Of a stretch of DNA of 7,208 bases, positions 1 through 5,880 are shown piece by piece. The first letter of the stretch is position 1. Each line of letters starts with the position of its first letter. The stretch covers positions 1-7,208 of the forward strand of contig JAJFLS010000128.1 of NCBI GenBank assembly GCA_021772595.1, read 5' to 3'. Made by a program: the position numbers and the translations under genes. The stretch comes from Opitutales bacterium. GTDB taxonomy: Bacteria; Verrucomicrobiota; Verrucomicrobiia; Opitutales; Opitutaceae. Under the pieces are notes generated by a model. That model had not been told where the DNA came from and did not search any database. It saw nothing but the letters and a program-made list of their open reading frames with translations.

Positions 1-2
1 TC

Positions 3-59
3 GCCGCAAGCGACGCCATGTCATCTACAGGAAATATCGAATTATTAAACACTCTCTAA
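3..59 (+). CDS. Possible 3' end of a plus-strand gene (18 codons, partial)
   Basis: Reading from base 3 the plus strand is open for 18 codons and ends at TAA (57-59), giving a C-terminus that reads AASDAMSSTGNIELLNTL. It would converge on the dehydrogenase gene that ends at 165, with the 61-nt palindrome between them, which is a sensible layout. The piece is too short to identify or to prove coding. Another plus frame stays open to 116-118 but runs into the palindrome, and a minus-strand ATG at 22-24 could instead start a gene leaving the window. Nothing else is visible in 1-84. Confidence 0.25.
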   Translation, partial: AASDAMSSTGNIELLNTL

Positions 60-84
60 GTCAATATTTGTGCGGTTGGTTAAT

Positions 85-145
85 TGTAGGAACGGGTATT
101 GTCAGTCCTCCATAACTCGGAGGGCTGACCAAACCCGCTACTACA
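85..145. repeat. 61-nt imperfect palindrome (REP/MITE-like hairpin)
   Basis: The element begins TGTAGGAACGGGT and ends ACCCGCTACTACA, so its two ends are inverted copies. The inner stem is TCAGTCCTCC (102-111) against GGAGGGCTGA (119-128) with one G-T wobble and a 7-nt loop. The outer 17-nt arms (85-101 and 129-145) match at 13 positions. It lies 19 nt beyond the dehydrogenase stop codon. There is no U-run on either side, so a classical intrinsic terminator is unlikely, although the stem could still protect or end transcripts. The TGTAG/CTACA ends resemble those of the REP doublet at 5784-5857, which suggests a related repeat class. I see no target-site duplication. Confidence 0.6.
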
Positions 146-164
146 CTGAATCATTGGACAGTCT

Positions 165-1361
165 CTAAAATTTGCCGACATGCCGCAACCGATACACGAG
201 GTTGCCTTGGTCGTCGCTGAAGAGAATCGATCCATCAGGCGCCTGAACGCAATCGGCGGGACGCCCTAGGATCTCTGTGCCGTTCTGCAAAAAGTTAACC
301 ATCTTCTGCTCTCCATAAGGCTGCCCTTCTTCGAATAGTATCCTGGATAGGCAGTAACCCACTTTCTGCGTCGCGTTCCACCCACCCTTCTGCGCCACGA
401 AGGCGTCTCCGTGGCCGTTTGGAATCTTGTCGCCAGAGTAGAACAGCATGCCGTTGCCCGAGCAGTGAGCCGCCATGGTCCATTCGGGACTGGTGGTCAT
501 GCCCGCGTATTTCATGAGGTCCGGATGATCTAGAAAATTCAGATTCGGCATCATCTTCCCCACGATCCAAGGATGTCCGTAAAAGCCGCCCTCCTTGTAA
601 TGATTCAGCTCGGCGGGCGGATTGTGGTCGGTAATCGGTTGCCCGCTTTTGCGATCCCCCTCCATGGCCCAGCCTATCATATCGATGTCGTGATCAACGC
701 CCCAGATTTCGTCCGTGCCGGGACGGACGGTCAGCTTTTCCGTATTCCGGATGCCTGAGGCAAACTGCTTTTTATCCGAACCATCCATGGCAAACGACCA
801 GATTATCCGCCGTTCCGATGCATCGATTGGTTCGTCCGTCGCATTGGTTTGATCTCCCACGTGGGTGAAGATTCGGCCTTTGTGAATGAGCAAAGCTCGC
901 CACATGTGTCCGCCCCTCCCGCCGGTCGGCAATTCGTCTAGGCCCAGCATCTGCTCTTCCTGGTCGGCCTTTCCATCCCCGTTTGTATCCTTGGCCCGGG
1001 AAATCGAATTCAGTTGGGCGAACCACAACCAGCCATCGTGAAATTGAACGCCCTGCAAAACGGTTTTGGGATCTTTGCCCTCGATAAACGGAGTCACTGA
1101 TTCGTACTGCCCATCTCCATCGTGATCCCGGCAGGCCAGAATCTTGCCTTCCTTCGGCACGCTGACGAAAAGCGTCCCGTCCGGCCCGAACTCCATGAAG
1201 CGCGGCTTTTTGATGGAATCCACGGCCACCGTTAACTCGTAGCCCTGTCGAACCCAGACGCCCTCCGGAACTTCCGTCCCATTCAGACAAGGAAGAGCGG
1301 TCAAAAAAACCGTTGAGATAAAGAAACACGCGATGCGCTTAATTGTAGGGGGATTTTTCAT
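165..1361 (-). CDS. Exported PQQ-dependent sugar dehydrogenase-like beta-propeller (glucose/sorbosone dehydrogenase fold)
   Basis: A 398-aa protein with an N-terminal Sec signal: Lys/Arg at residues 2, 8 and 9, hydrophobic core about 10-23, mature protein starting near residue 28. Family-type motifs follow in order: PRFMEFGPDGTLFVS (53-67), two Asp/Gly-rich loops DHDGDG (79-84) and DTNGDGKAD (125-133) that look like Ca-binding loops, GRGGHMWR (148-155) with a candidate catalytic His, GIRNTEKL (203-210) matching the Arg-Asn pair that contacts PQQ in soluble glucose dehydrogenase, GFYGHPW (259-265), and the closing blade GRPADCVQAPDGSILFSDD (366-384). The family oxidises aldoses or related sugars outside the cytoplasm; the actual substrate cannot be read from sequence. 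There is no cytochrome domain, so electrons must pass to another carrier. No Shine-Dalgarno is visible before the ATG. The length suits a complete single-domain member. It could be a non-enzymatic propeller, but the motif set makes that less likely. Confidence 0.87.
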   Translation of the reverse strand: MKNPPTIKRIACFFISTVFLTALPCLNGTEVPEGVWVRQGYELTVAVDSIKKPRFMEFGPDGTLFVSVPKEGKILACRDHDGDGQYESVTPFIEGKDPKTVLQGVQFHDGWLWFAQLNSISRAKDTNGDGKADQEEQMLGLDELPTGGRGGHMWRALLIHKGRIFTHVGDQTNATDEPIDASERRIIWSFAMDGSDKKQFASGIRNTEKLTVRPGTDEIWGVDHDIDMIGWAMEGDRKSGQPITDHNPPAELNHYKEGGFYGHPWIVGKMMPNLNFLDHPDLMKYAGMTTSPEWTMAAHCSGNGMLFYSGDKIPNGHGDAFVAQKGGWNATQKVGYCLSRILFEEGQPYGEQKMVNFLQNGTEILGRPADCVQAPDGSILFSDDQGNLVYRLRHVGKF

Positions 1362-1450
1362 GGGCGGGATAAACGAAATTATGATTTAAAGACGATGCCA
1401 TCCACCAAAGCGACTTCCGCACCGTGTGGCAATGTGAATACTTGGATGGG

Positions 1451-1459
1451 TTCAATGGA
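1451..1459 (+). repeat. Target-site duplication, left copy
   Basis: TTCAATGGA directly abuts the left end of the MITE-like element and is repeated exactly, in the same orientation, at its right end. Confidence 0.75.
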
Positions 1460-1632
1460 GGGTGCTATTATTTCTGTCACCTGATTAGGTGTCGTAGTCC
1501 TCGTCTACGTCTTTGTCTTCGTCTTTGTCTTTGTCTTCGTCATTGTCTTCGTCGTCGTCATTGTCCTCATCTTCGTCCAATATTTCAGATCAAGACGATG
1601 ACAAAGACGAAGAGACACATTTAATCGCACCC
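1460..1632. mobile_element. 173-bp MITE-like non-autonomous element with terminal inverted repeats
   Basis: The left end reads GGGTGCTATTATTTCTGTC (1460-1478). The right end, read on the minus strand from 1632, is GGGTGCGATTAAATGTGTC. These 19-nt ends are inverted and match at 15 positions, with the outermost six bases identical. Both ends are bounded by the identical 9-bp direct repeat TTCAATGGA, the signature of a transposition event. The inside has no transposase: it holds a low-complexity GTC/TTC/TTT run and a further 14-bp perfect inverted repeat (1516-1529 with 1600-1613), so the whole element can fold into a long stem. A 9-bp duplication fits several DDE transposase families, so the family of the helper enzyme cannot be named. 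The element sits between the PQQ-like propeller gene and the dehydrogenase gene and may separate their transcription. Confidence 0.72.
1491..1577. repeat. Low-complexity trinucleotide/hexanucleotide tandem repeat (GTC TTC / GTC TTT)
   Basis: The plus strand repeats GTCTTC, GTCTTT, GTCATT and GTCGTC units with period 3 to 6. Read on the minus strand in phase with GAC it would encode an acidic Asp/Glu/Lys run (DEDEDNDDDEDNDEDK and onward) that ends in TAA at 1487-1489. The same frame has a TGA at 1590-1592 and no ATG between, so it is not a credible gene. The run forms the core of the MITE-like element. Such repeats are prone to slippage and copy-number change. Confidence 0.75.
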
Positions 1633-1641
1633 TTCAATGGA
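1633..1641 (+). repeat. Target-site duplication, right copy
   Basis: This exact TTCAATGGA copy abuts the right end (GCACCC) of the MITE-like element. Read on the minus strand it is three whole codons, TCC ATT GAA, in the frame of the small interrupted ORF. Confidence 0.75.
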
Positions 1642-1694
1642 CAGAATTCGGCGACGCGTATGCCGCATCAGATTCAATCATAGATAGAATCCGC

Positions 1695-3017
1695 TTATTC
1701 TTCCGCAATGCAATACAGCGATTTCTCACCCCGCAGAAACAACTCCTTGCCTGCCAAAGCAGCAGACGCGCTGAAACTGTCGTCGAGCGAATTTTCGCCG
1801 AGCACTTTCGGCTCGGCGCCGGCCGTGAAGACAACAGTGACGCCATCCATTGATGTGATATAAACGCGGCCATTCGCCGCCACCGGCGAGGAGTAGACAT
1901 TGCCGATCCCAGGAAGTCGCGCTCGGCTGTAGACTTCCTCTCCGGTCTTCGCGTTTAGGCAAGTCAGCACACCCTGGTAGTGGCGGAGGAAATACACGTT
2001 GCTTTCGTAGAGGAGAAGCGAAGGCACGTAAGGAGTGTCGTAGTGCCTAATCCATGCCACCTGCTCTCCCCCTGTGATGTCACTAGTCGCCCCATCAAGG
2101 CGGATCCCGAGAATGGCTTGCTTCTCGTAGCTGGACCCTGCGACCAAAACCCCGTCATCCGAAACCGGTCCGGTCACCACGTTATGAGAAAGGCCGCCGC
2201 ACTCCCAGATCAATGCGCCGCTCGCAAGATCGTAGCTGCGAATCCGATTGGCGGCCGAAATTGCAACCTGGGGCCAGCCTTCGTGCACAAACACGTGAGG
2301 CGTGGACCAGGAGGTCGGCTCGTCGCGCTCATTTCTCCAGCGCTCCTTGCCGGTCAGTTTGTCGAGAGCCACCACGAAGGAAGGTCCTTCGTGATCCCAA
2401 TTCACAACGAGAGTATCGCCATAGAGCGCCGGCGAACTCCCCTCGCCGTGGCCGTGCTTGCTTTCCATGTCGCCGAGGTCACGCTGCCACAAGATCTTCC
2501 CGCTCCAATCGAGACAGTAGAGTCCGTGCGACCCGAAAAAGGCGTAGACGCGCTCACCGTCCGTAACCGGTGAGGCCGAGGCAAAACTCCCCGTGTTGTG
2601 CCGGCCCTCGTGGGGCACTTGGTCACGCACGGTCGTTTGCCAAAGGATCTTTCCGTCGTTCCGATTGACCGCGAGAACAACAAATTCATTTGTCCGGACC
2701 TTGAGAGTGTTGTCGTGCTCGCCTGGCCGTCGCCCTACCGGCGGGTCGACTTCCTCGCCGTGAGGGATCGCTGTGGTCAGAAAAACACGATCGCCCCACA
2801 CCACTGGCGACGAGTGCCCTTTGCCCGGCAAGGCCACCTTCCAGCGCACGTTCTTCTCCTCGCTCCATGTCACGGGCGGATCCGCATTCGGAGCGACGCC
2901 GTTGCCCAATGGCCCCCGCCACTGCGCCCACTGGTTTTCCTCGCCCGACTCCGCTCCCGACTCCGCAAGGCACATCGCTGACATCCACGCAGCGAGAAGA
3001 ATCCACCCTATTCTCAT
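1695..3017 (-). CDS. Exported PQQ-like (BamB-type) beta-propeller repeat protein
   Basis: A 440-aa protein when started at the ATG at 3017; a TTG four codons upstream (3029) is possible. Residues below count from that ATG. A Sec signal covers about 1-18 (MRIGWILLAAWMSAMCLA, cut before ES). The mature start QWAQWRGPLGNGVAP (29-43) is the characteristic opening of a large PVC family of PQQ-like propellers. Repeats with the pattern DxxTGKxxW recur: NRNDGKILWQ (118-127), DWSGKILWQRDLG (170-182), DKLTGKERWR (219-228), DLASGALIWE (263-272) and NAKTGEEVY (355-363). These are blades of an eight-bladed fold. The PQQ and catalytic residues of true quinoprotein alcohol dehydrogenases are not evident, so this is more likely a structural, binding or accessory propeller than an oxidase. 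BamB itself is an outer-membrane lipoprotein; there is no lipobox here. The gene starts 48 nt after the paralogue upstream, compatible with co-transcription. Confidence 0.85.
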   Translation of the reverse strand: MRIGWILLAAWMSAMCLAESGAESGEENQWAQWRGPLGNGVAPNADPPVTWSEEKNVRWKVALPGKGHSSPVVWGDRVFLTTAIPHGEEVDPPVGRRPGEHDNTLKVRTNEFVVLAVNRNDGKILWQTTVRDQVPHEGRHNTGSFASASPVTDGERVYAFFGSHGLYCLDWSGKILWQRDLGDMESKHGHGEGSSPALYGDTLVVNWDHEGPSFVVALDKLTGKERWRNERDEPTSWSTPHVFVHEGWPQVAISAANRIRSYDLASGALIWECGGLSHNVVTGPVSDDGVLVAGSSYEKQAILGIRLDGATSDITGGEQVAWIRHYDTPYVPSLLLYESNVYFLRHYQGVLTCLNAKTGEEVYSRARLPGIGNVYSSPVAANGRVYITSMDGVTVVFTAGAEPKVLGENSLDDSFSASAALAGKELFLRGEKSLYCIAEE

Positions 3018-3023
3018 CCCTCC
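3018..3023 (-). promoter_or_regulatory. Strong but badly spaced Shine-Dalgarno of the PQQ-like propeller gene
   Basis: The minus strand reads GGAGGG directly against the ATG at 3017. A perfect anti-SD match with almost no spacer is unusual; normal spacing is 5-9 nt. If it is the ribosome site, initiation may be weak or may use a codon a few bases further in. It lies inside the ORF if the upstream TTG is the start. Confidence 0.35.
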
Positions 3024-3065
3024 ATGCAAGCAGGTTCGCTTAACATTAACAAGTGCTTCTCAGCA

Positions 3066-3989
3066 TCAGCCACCACCCTCAGGCGGTGACAACATCGCCT
3101 TGGTCGTCAAGGCTTCGAGTATACCAGAAAGATCTTCAACATATTCGCGTTTTTTGACGTAGGGCTCAAGCTCGTCGCTGTTCTCAGGAAGTCGTTGATG
3201 CTCGCTTTCGAAGCTTTCAATGGCCTTCAACACGAGGTCCTTTGAAAATTCTACCACTGGCCTGCCGGCAACGTTACCGCCATCTGTAAAACCGATTCGA
3301 GAATCCCAAATACCATCAACGGATTCTTCCTTTTCTATCATCACGAATTTCGAATTTGCAATCGTTAGACCCGGAAATATCCCAGAAGGACTCATGCGGT
3401 ATCGATCTATAATATTGCTCCCGATGGTTCCATCCGTGAACTCAATTAGATCTCTCGGACTAATCGGAAGCTTACCGCCCGAACTATCGAGATATGCCAC
3501 AAGCGCGGATCTTATTTTAGACCCAACATTTTGCTTTCCGGCCCATCGCAATTTCGCCAACGCTATCCGATAGTCGGCTTCAGTTTCAAGCGCTTCAACC
3601 TTCGTCACATCCAACCAATCAGCGGCCGTCAAATGATCCAATTCCGGTATCCTAAGCGATTCCTTCAGCGAAAGGTACACTGCGAGGTCATCGACTCGGT
3701 CAAGCCATGCTCCCAGGACGCTATTGCCAATAGTTTCAGAAGACAGCTCCGGCTGTAATACCTCCACTGGTGCAATAGACTCTCGCAAGGTCGTGCATTC
3801 TTCCTCTCGAACCTCAATTAGAGACAACAAGCGTTCAATCTCGATATCTAAGTTCAAATCCTCCGCATCAACAATTTCTCCAGCGAGAATCTTTCGATGA
3901 ACAGCACTCACCTGAATGAAATTCAGTGCGCTAACTATAAGGGCTACGCTCGTTATTGATAGAGCGACCAATACAATTGATTTATTCAT
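3066..3989 (-). CDS. Single-pass membrane protein, paralogue of the neighbouring sigma factor's extracytoplasmic domain
   Basis: A 307-aa protein from the ATG at 3989. The frame extends to a GTG at 4061 inside the upstream gene, but the ATG places the membrane segment at the N-terminus. Residues 5-26 are a transmembrane helix with almost no cytoplasmic part. Residues 40-75 look coiled-coil. Residues 95-285 align with 331-517 of the upstream sigma factor: W-x2-RVD-x-LA, RI-x-ELD, WLD, ETEADYR-x-AL (135-144), KQ, AYL-x2-SGG-x-LP (165-175), RYR (196-198), GGNV (237-240) and DELEPYVK (272-279). There is an internal two-fold repeat (A-x3-[YF] ... P ... [ED]L ... [YF]) at 162-184 and 256-277. The sigma regions are absent. 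The gene follows the sigma gene by 28 nt with no clear Shine-Dalgarno, so translational coupling is possible. Plausible roles are partner, decoy or co-sensor of the sigma factor; none is shown by sequence. Confidence 0.8.
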   Translation of the reverse strand: MNKSIVLVALSITSVALIVSALNFIQVSAVHRKILAGEIVDAEDLNLDIEIERLLSLIEVREEECTTLRESIAPVEVLQPELSSETIGNSVLGAWLDRVDDLAVYLSLKESLRIPELDHLTAADWLDVTKVEALETEADYRIALAKLRWAGKQNVGSKIRSALVAYLDSSGGKLPISPRDLIEFTDGTIGSNIIDRYRMSPSGIFPGLTIANSKFVMIEKEESVDGIWDSRIGFTDGGNVAGRPVVEFSKDLVLKAIESFESEHQRLPENSDELEPYVKKREYVEDLSGILEALTTKAMLSPPEGGG

Positions 3990-4017
3990 CGTTTTTGAAA
4001 TCTGGATACTAACTAGC

Positions 4018-5640
4018 CTATAACTGCCCACTCTCAAATGCCGAAATTCGAATCGGCACACCCTTTGCCCTGATATACTCCGAATAGTAATCTAATGCTG
4101 ATTTGTCTTTCACGTAAGGCTCTAATTCCTCCACATCAAGAGGGTTTCGGCTATGGTCCTTTTCGAAATGATAAATAGCGAAGTGCAGATCATTACCCAC
4201 ATTCCCCCCGCGTCCACTTCCCGTACCTCCTTTAAAAAAACGCGCAGTATAATCCCACAGCACATCAACAGGCTCTTCCCACAGAACCGTTTTCCGCTTC
4301 TCCATTGTTGAAACGTTCGCCCCATCGTTATCGATGATACGATATCTCGCCAATATTGCTTCATCGATCGGTTCATCCGAATAGGCAGCAAGTTCCATTG
4401 CGCTTGTCGGCAGCTCGCCACCCGATTCTTTTAGGTAAGCGCGCATCGCATCGAATATTTTATTCATCGACTCCTGTTTCGCTCGCCGCCTCAAATCCGA
4501 AAGTGCCATTCGGTAGTCAGCCTCCGTTTTGAGTATCCGATTTTGGACTGCGTCCAGCCACAACGCTTCATCGATATTGTCCAACTCTGCGATTCGATAC
4601 TGCTGATTAACCGAAAGGAACTCCGCAAGATTATCGACCCGCATCACCCAGGTCTCCAATTCGGCTTCGAACTCCTCAGCGCGAAAACCATGCTCCGGCA
4701 AGGATTCATTCAGCACCCCACCAGCGGATCCGCTCAAGCTAGCGAGTTCACCGTCAAGATCCAAGAGCCTAGATTTCAAGGCGTTCAACTCATCCAATTT
4801 AGACAAATAGTCCGAGCGAACCATCGCCATCGCGTCCAGATTCTCTTGAGCCGCCTCCAGTCGATTGCTTTGGTAGATCGCCGTACCCACCACCAACACC
4901 GACACTACAGAGGTCCACGCTATCGTCATTTTCGTCGTATTAATAATTCCAATAAAACTTCCCAGGAGCGAACCGCCTGACGCACTAGCAATACCCGCCA
5001 ACGCTCCCTGAGCAATCGAGACGGAGAGTCCTGCTGGCGCAGCGACGCTAGCCTGTCCCGCAACAACCACGCCCAAGGCCGCAGACGTTGACTTGATCCC
5101 GTCTCGGGCGAGCAGCGCGCTTAACTTATCGATTGCCCGATTCACTCGCATGCGTGATGCGTTTTCGCTGAGTTTCAACTTCGCCCCGATATCCGAGAAG
5201 CTGCGACTCTCGAAAAACCGCAGGCAAATCGCGTCCCGATCCTTTTCATGAAGTTCGCTGATCGCCTTATCCAACAAGGGTCTCACCTCCTCCCAATCCG
5301 TCCCGGATCCAATCGCATCATCATTGATATCATGCATTTTCTGGGCCTCCTGCTCTCGAATACGTCGGCGATGCTCAGACCGCATCGCGCGGTGCGCCTC
5401 AAACCGAGCACAGCGATACAGCCAACCCGTCAACACGACCTCGTCCTCAAACCGCCCTGCCTTGCGGGCCAAAGCGACGAATACCTCCTGACTAATATCG
5501 CGAGCCAATTGGACGTCATATCCCACCTGTCGAAAAGCCACCGAATAGACCAAATCGACATGACGCTTCACCATTTCAGCGAATGCCTCTTCGCACCCCG
5601 TTTCACGAAACCTTCTTAGAAGTTCAGCATCTTCAGTCAT
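4018..5640 (-). CDS. ECF-like sigma-70 factor fused to a transmembrane helix and large extracytoplasmic domain
   Basis: A 540-aa protein, about three times the length of a simple ECF sigma factor. Sigma region 2 lies at about 20-90: FAEMVKRHVDLVYSVAFR, then DISQEVFVALARK, then the GWLYRCARFEAHR promoter-melting segment. Region 4 lies at about 125-178, with helix-turn-helix around SFSDIGAKLKLSENASRMRVNRAI. A small-residue-rich hydrophobic linker (186-231) leads to a transmembrane helix at about 238-256, then a coiled coil (258-303), then a domain at 331-525 shared with the downstream gene. Topology should put the sigma part in the cytoplasm and the tail outside. Known C-terminally extended ECF groups use such tails as built-in regulators; that this tail senses a signal is inference. 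An AGGG (5648-5651) 7 nt before the ATG supports this start. Base composition of this gene and its paralogue appears more AT-rich than the flanking propeller genes. Confidence 0.9.
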   Translation of the reverse strand: MTEDAELLRRFRETGCEEAFAEMVKRHVDLVYSVAFRQVGYDVQLARDISQEVFVALARKAGRFEDEVVLTGWLYRCARFEAHRAMRSEHRRRIREQEAQKMHDINDDAIGSGTDWEEVRPLLDKAISELHEKDRDAICLRFFESRSFSDIGAKLKLSENASRMRVNRAIDKLSALLARDGIKSTSAALGVVVAGQASVAAPAGLSVSIAQGALAGIASASGGSLLGSFIGIINTTKMTIAWTSVVSVLVVGTAIYQSNRLEAAQENLDAMAMVRSDYLSKLDELNALKSRLLDLDGELASLSGSAGGVLNESLPEHGFRAEEFEAELETWVMRVDNLAEFLSVNQQYRIAELDNIDEALWLDAVQNRILKTEADYRMALSDLRRRAKQESMNKIFDAMRAYLKESGGELPTSAMELAAYSDEPIDEAILARYRIIDNDGANVSTMEKRKTVLWEEPVDVLWDYTARFFKGGTGSGRGGNVGNDLHFAIYHFEKDHSRNPLDVEELEPYVKDKSALDYYSEYIRAKGVPIRISAFESGQL

Positions 5641-5670
5641 CGTAATACCCTATAACAGCCGCCGATAAAG

Positions 5671-5697
5671 GAATCGCACTAAAAAGAGTAAAATTCC
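5671..5697 (-). promoter_or_regulatory. Candidate ECF-type promoter of the sigma factor gene
   Basis: On the minus strand GGAAT (5697-5693) is followed after 16 nt by CGATT (5676-5672). This resembles the GGAAC-N16/17-CGTC layout of many ECF-dependent promoters. It would place a transcript start about 25 nt before the sigma ATG, with the AGGG ribosome site in between. The match is short and could be chance. Confidence 0.25.
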
Positions 5698-5714
5698 GAG
5701 TATCCACCAAAATT

Positions 5715-5726
5715 TGAGTTAACTCA
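5715..5726. promoter_or_regulatory. 12-bp perfect palindrome, candidate operator
   Basis: TGAGTTAACTCA is self-complementary over all 12 bases and lies 75 nt upstream of the sigma ATG, just upstream of the candidate promoter. This is a typical place for a dimeric regulator. No family can be assigned from the half site TGAGTT. Confidence 0.35.
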
Positions 5727-5737
5727 TGGCAGGGCGA

Positions 5738-5779
5738 GAGAGTCGCGGTACGCATAACCGTCATTTTAAGGCGACTCTC
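5738..5779. repeat. 9-bp perfect inverted repeat with 24-nt loop
   Basis: GAGAGTCGC (5738-5746) pairs exactly with GCGACTCTC (5771-5779). It ends 4 nt before the REP doublet. It could be a weak cruciform or hairpin, a paired regulator site, or part of a larger composite repeat that includes the REP arms. Confidence 0.45.
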
Positions 5780-5783
5780 AATT

Positions 5784-5857
5784 TGTAGGAGCCTGCCTGC
5801 AGGCGATTTTCGTTACCATAACCCAGAGAAATAATCGCCTGCAAGCAGGCTCCTACA
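5784..5857. repeat. REP-like doublet (two inverted 24-nt palindromic units)
   Basis: TGTAGGAGCCTGC (from 5784) begins a 24-nt unit ending GGCGAT at 5807. The inverse of the same unit spans 5834-5857, with a single difference (C at 5797 against T). The spacer is 26 nt. Each unit holds its own hairpin, GCCTGC against GCAGGC with a 2-nt loop, so the doublet can form two small hairpins or one 24-bp stem. The TGTAGGAG...GCGA form recalls the REP sequences of Pseudomonas that are mobilised by RAYT (TnpA-REP) transposases. That similarity is from memory, and no RAYT gene is in the window. The doublet lies between divergent genes rather than at a gene end, where such repeats more often sit. Confidence 0.75.
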
Positions 5858-5880
5858 ACCAACACAGGGCCTTGTGGGAT

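Larger units (their letters stand above)
1379..1668 (-). pseudogene. Small ORF or gene remnant interrupted by the MITE-like element
   Basis: If the element at 1460-1632 and one copy of its 9-bp duplication are removed, the minus strand reads as one uninterrupted frame of 35 codons from ATG (1668-1666) to TAA (1381-1379). The C-terminal part, FTLPHGAEVALVDGIVFKS, reads like real protein. With the element in place the frame stops at GAT TAA just inside its end. The downstream half is also open as a 33-codon ORF from GTG at 1480-1478. The TAA lies 17 nt before the dehydrogenase ATG. I do not recognise the product. No Shine-Dalgarno is seen, and an open frame of 35 codons can arise by chance, so this is only a candidate. 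Apart from this and the element, region 1362-1694 shows no feature I can support. Confidence 0.22.

Noticed and set aside
85..145. tRNA or small structured RNA
   Set aside because: There is no cloverleaf, no TPsiC-type arm and no CCA-like end. The fold is one long imperfect hairpin.
1491..1577. CRISPR array
   Set aside because: The repeat units are 3-6 nt, contiguous and without unique spacers.
1487..1589. Minus-strand acidic frame (Asp/Glu/Lys run) in the repeat core
   Set aside because: It is closed by TGA at 1590-1592 upstream and TAA at 1487-1489 downstream and contains no ATG. It is best read as non-coding tandem repeat.
1424..1624. 66-aa plus-strand frame rich in Leu/Arg/Cys
   Set aside because: It runs across the left end of the MITE-like element and through its low-complexity core, so its composition is just the translated repeat. 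It has no ribosome site and no protein-like features.
1980..2573. 197-aa plus-strand open frame, and other frames up to 129 aa opposite the PQQ-like propeller
   Set aside because: They are antisense to a gene with clear family motifs across the same interval and show no recognisable domain or ribosome site; they are shadows in GC-rich coding DNA.
3990..4061. N-terminal extension of the tail-only paralogue to GTG at 4061
   Set aside because: It would overlap the end of the sigma gene and add 24 mostly basic or polar residues before an otherwise normal N-terminal membrane anchor. The ATG at 3989 is the simpler start.
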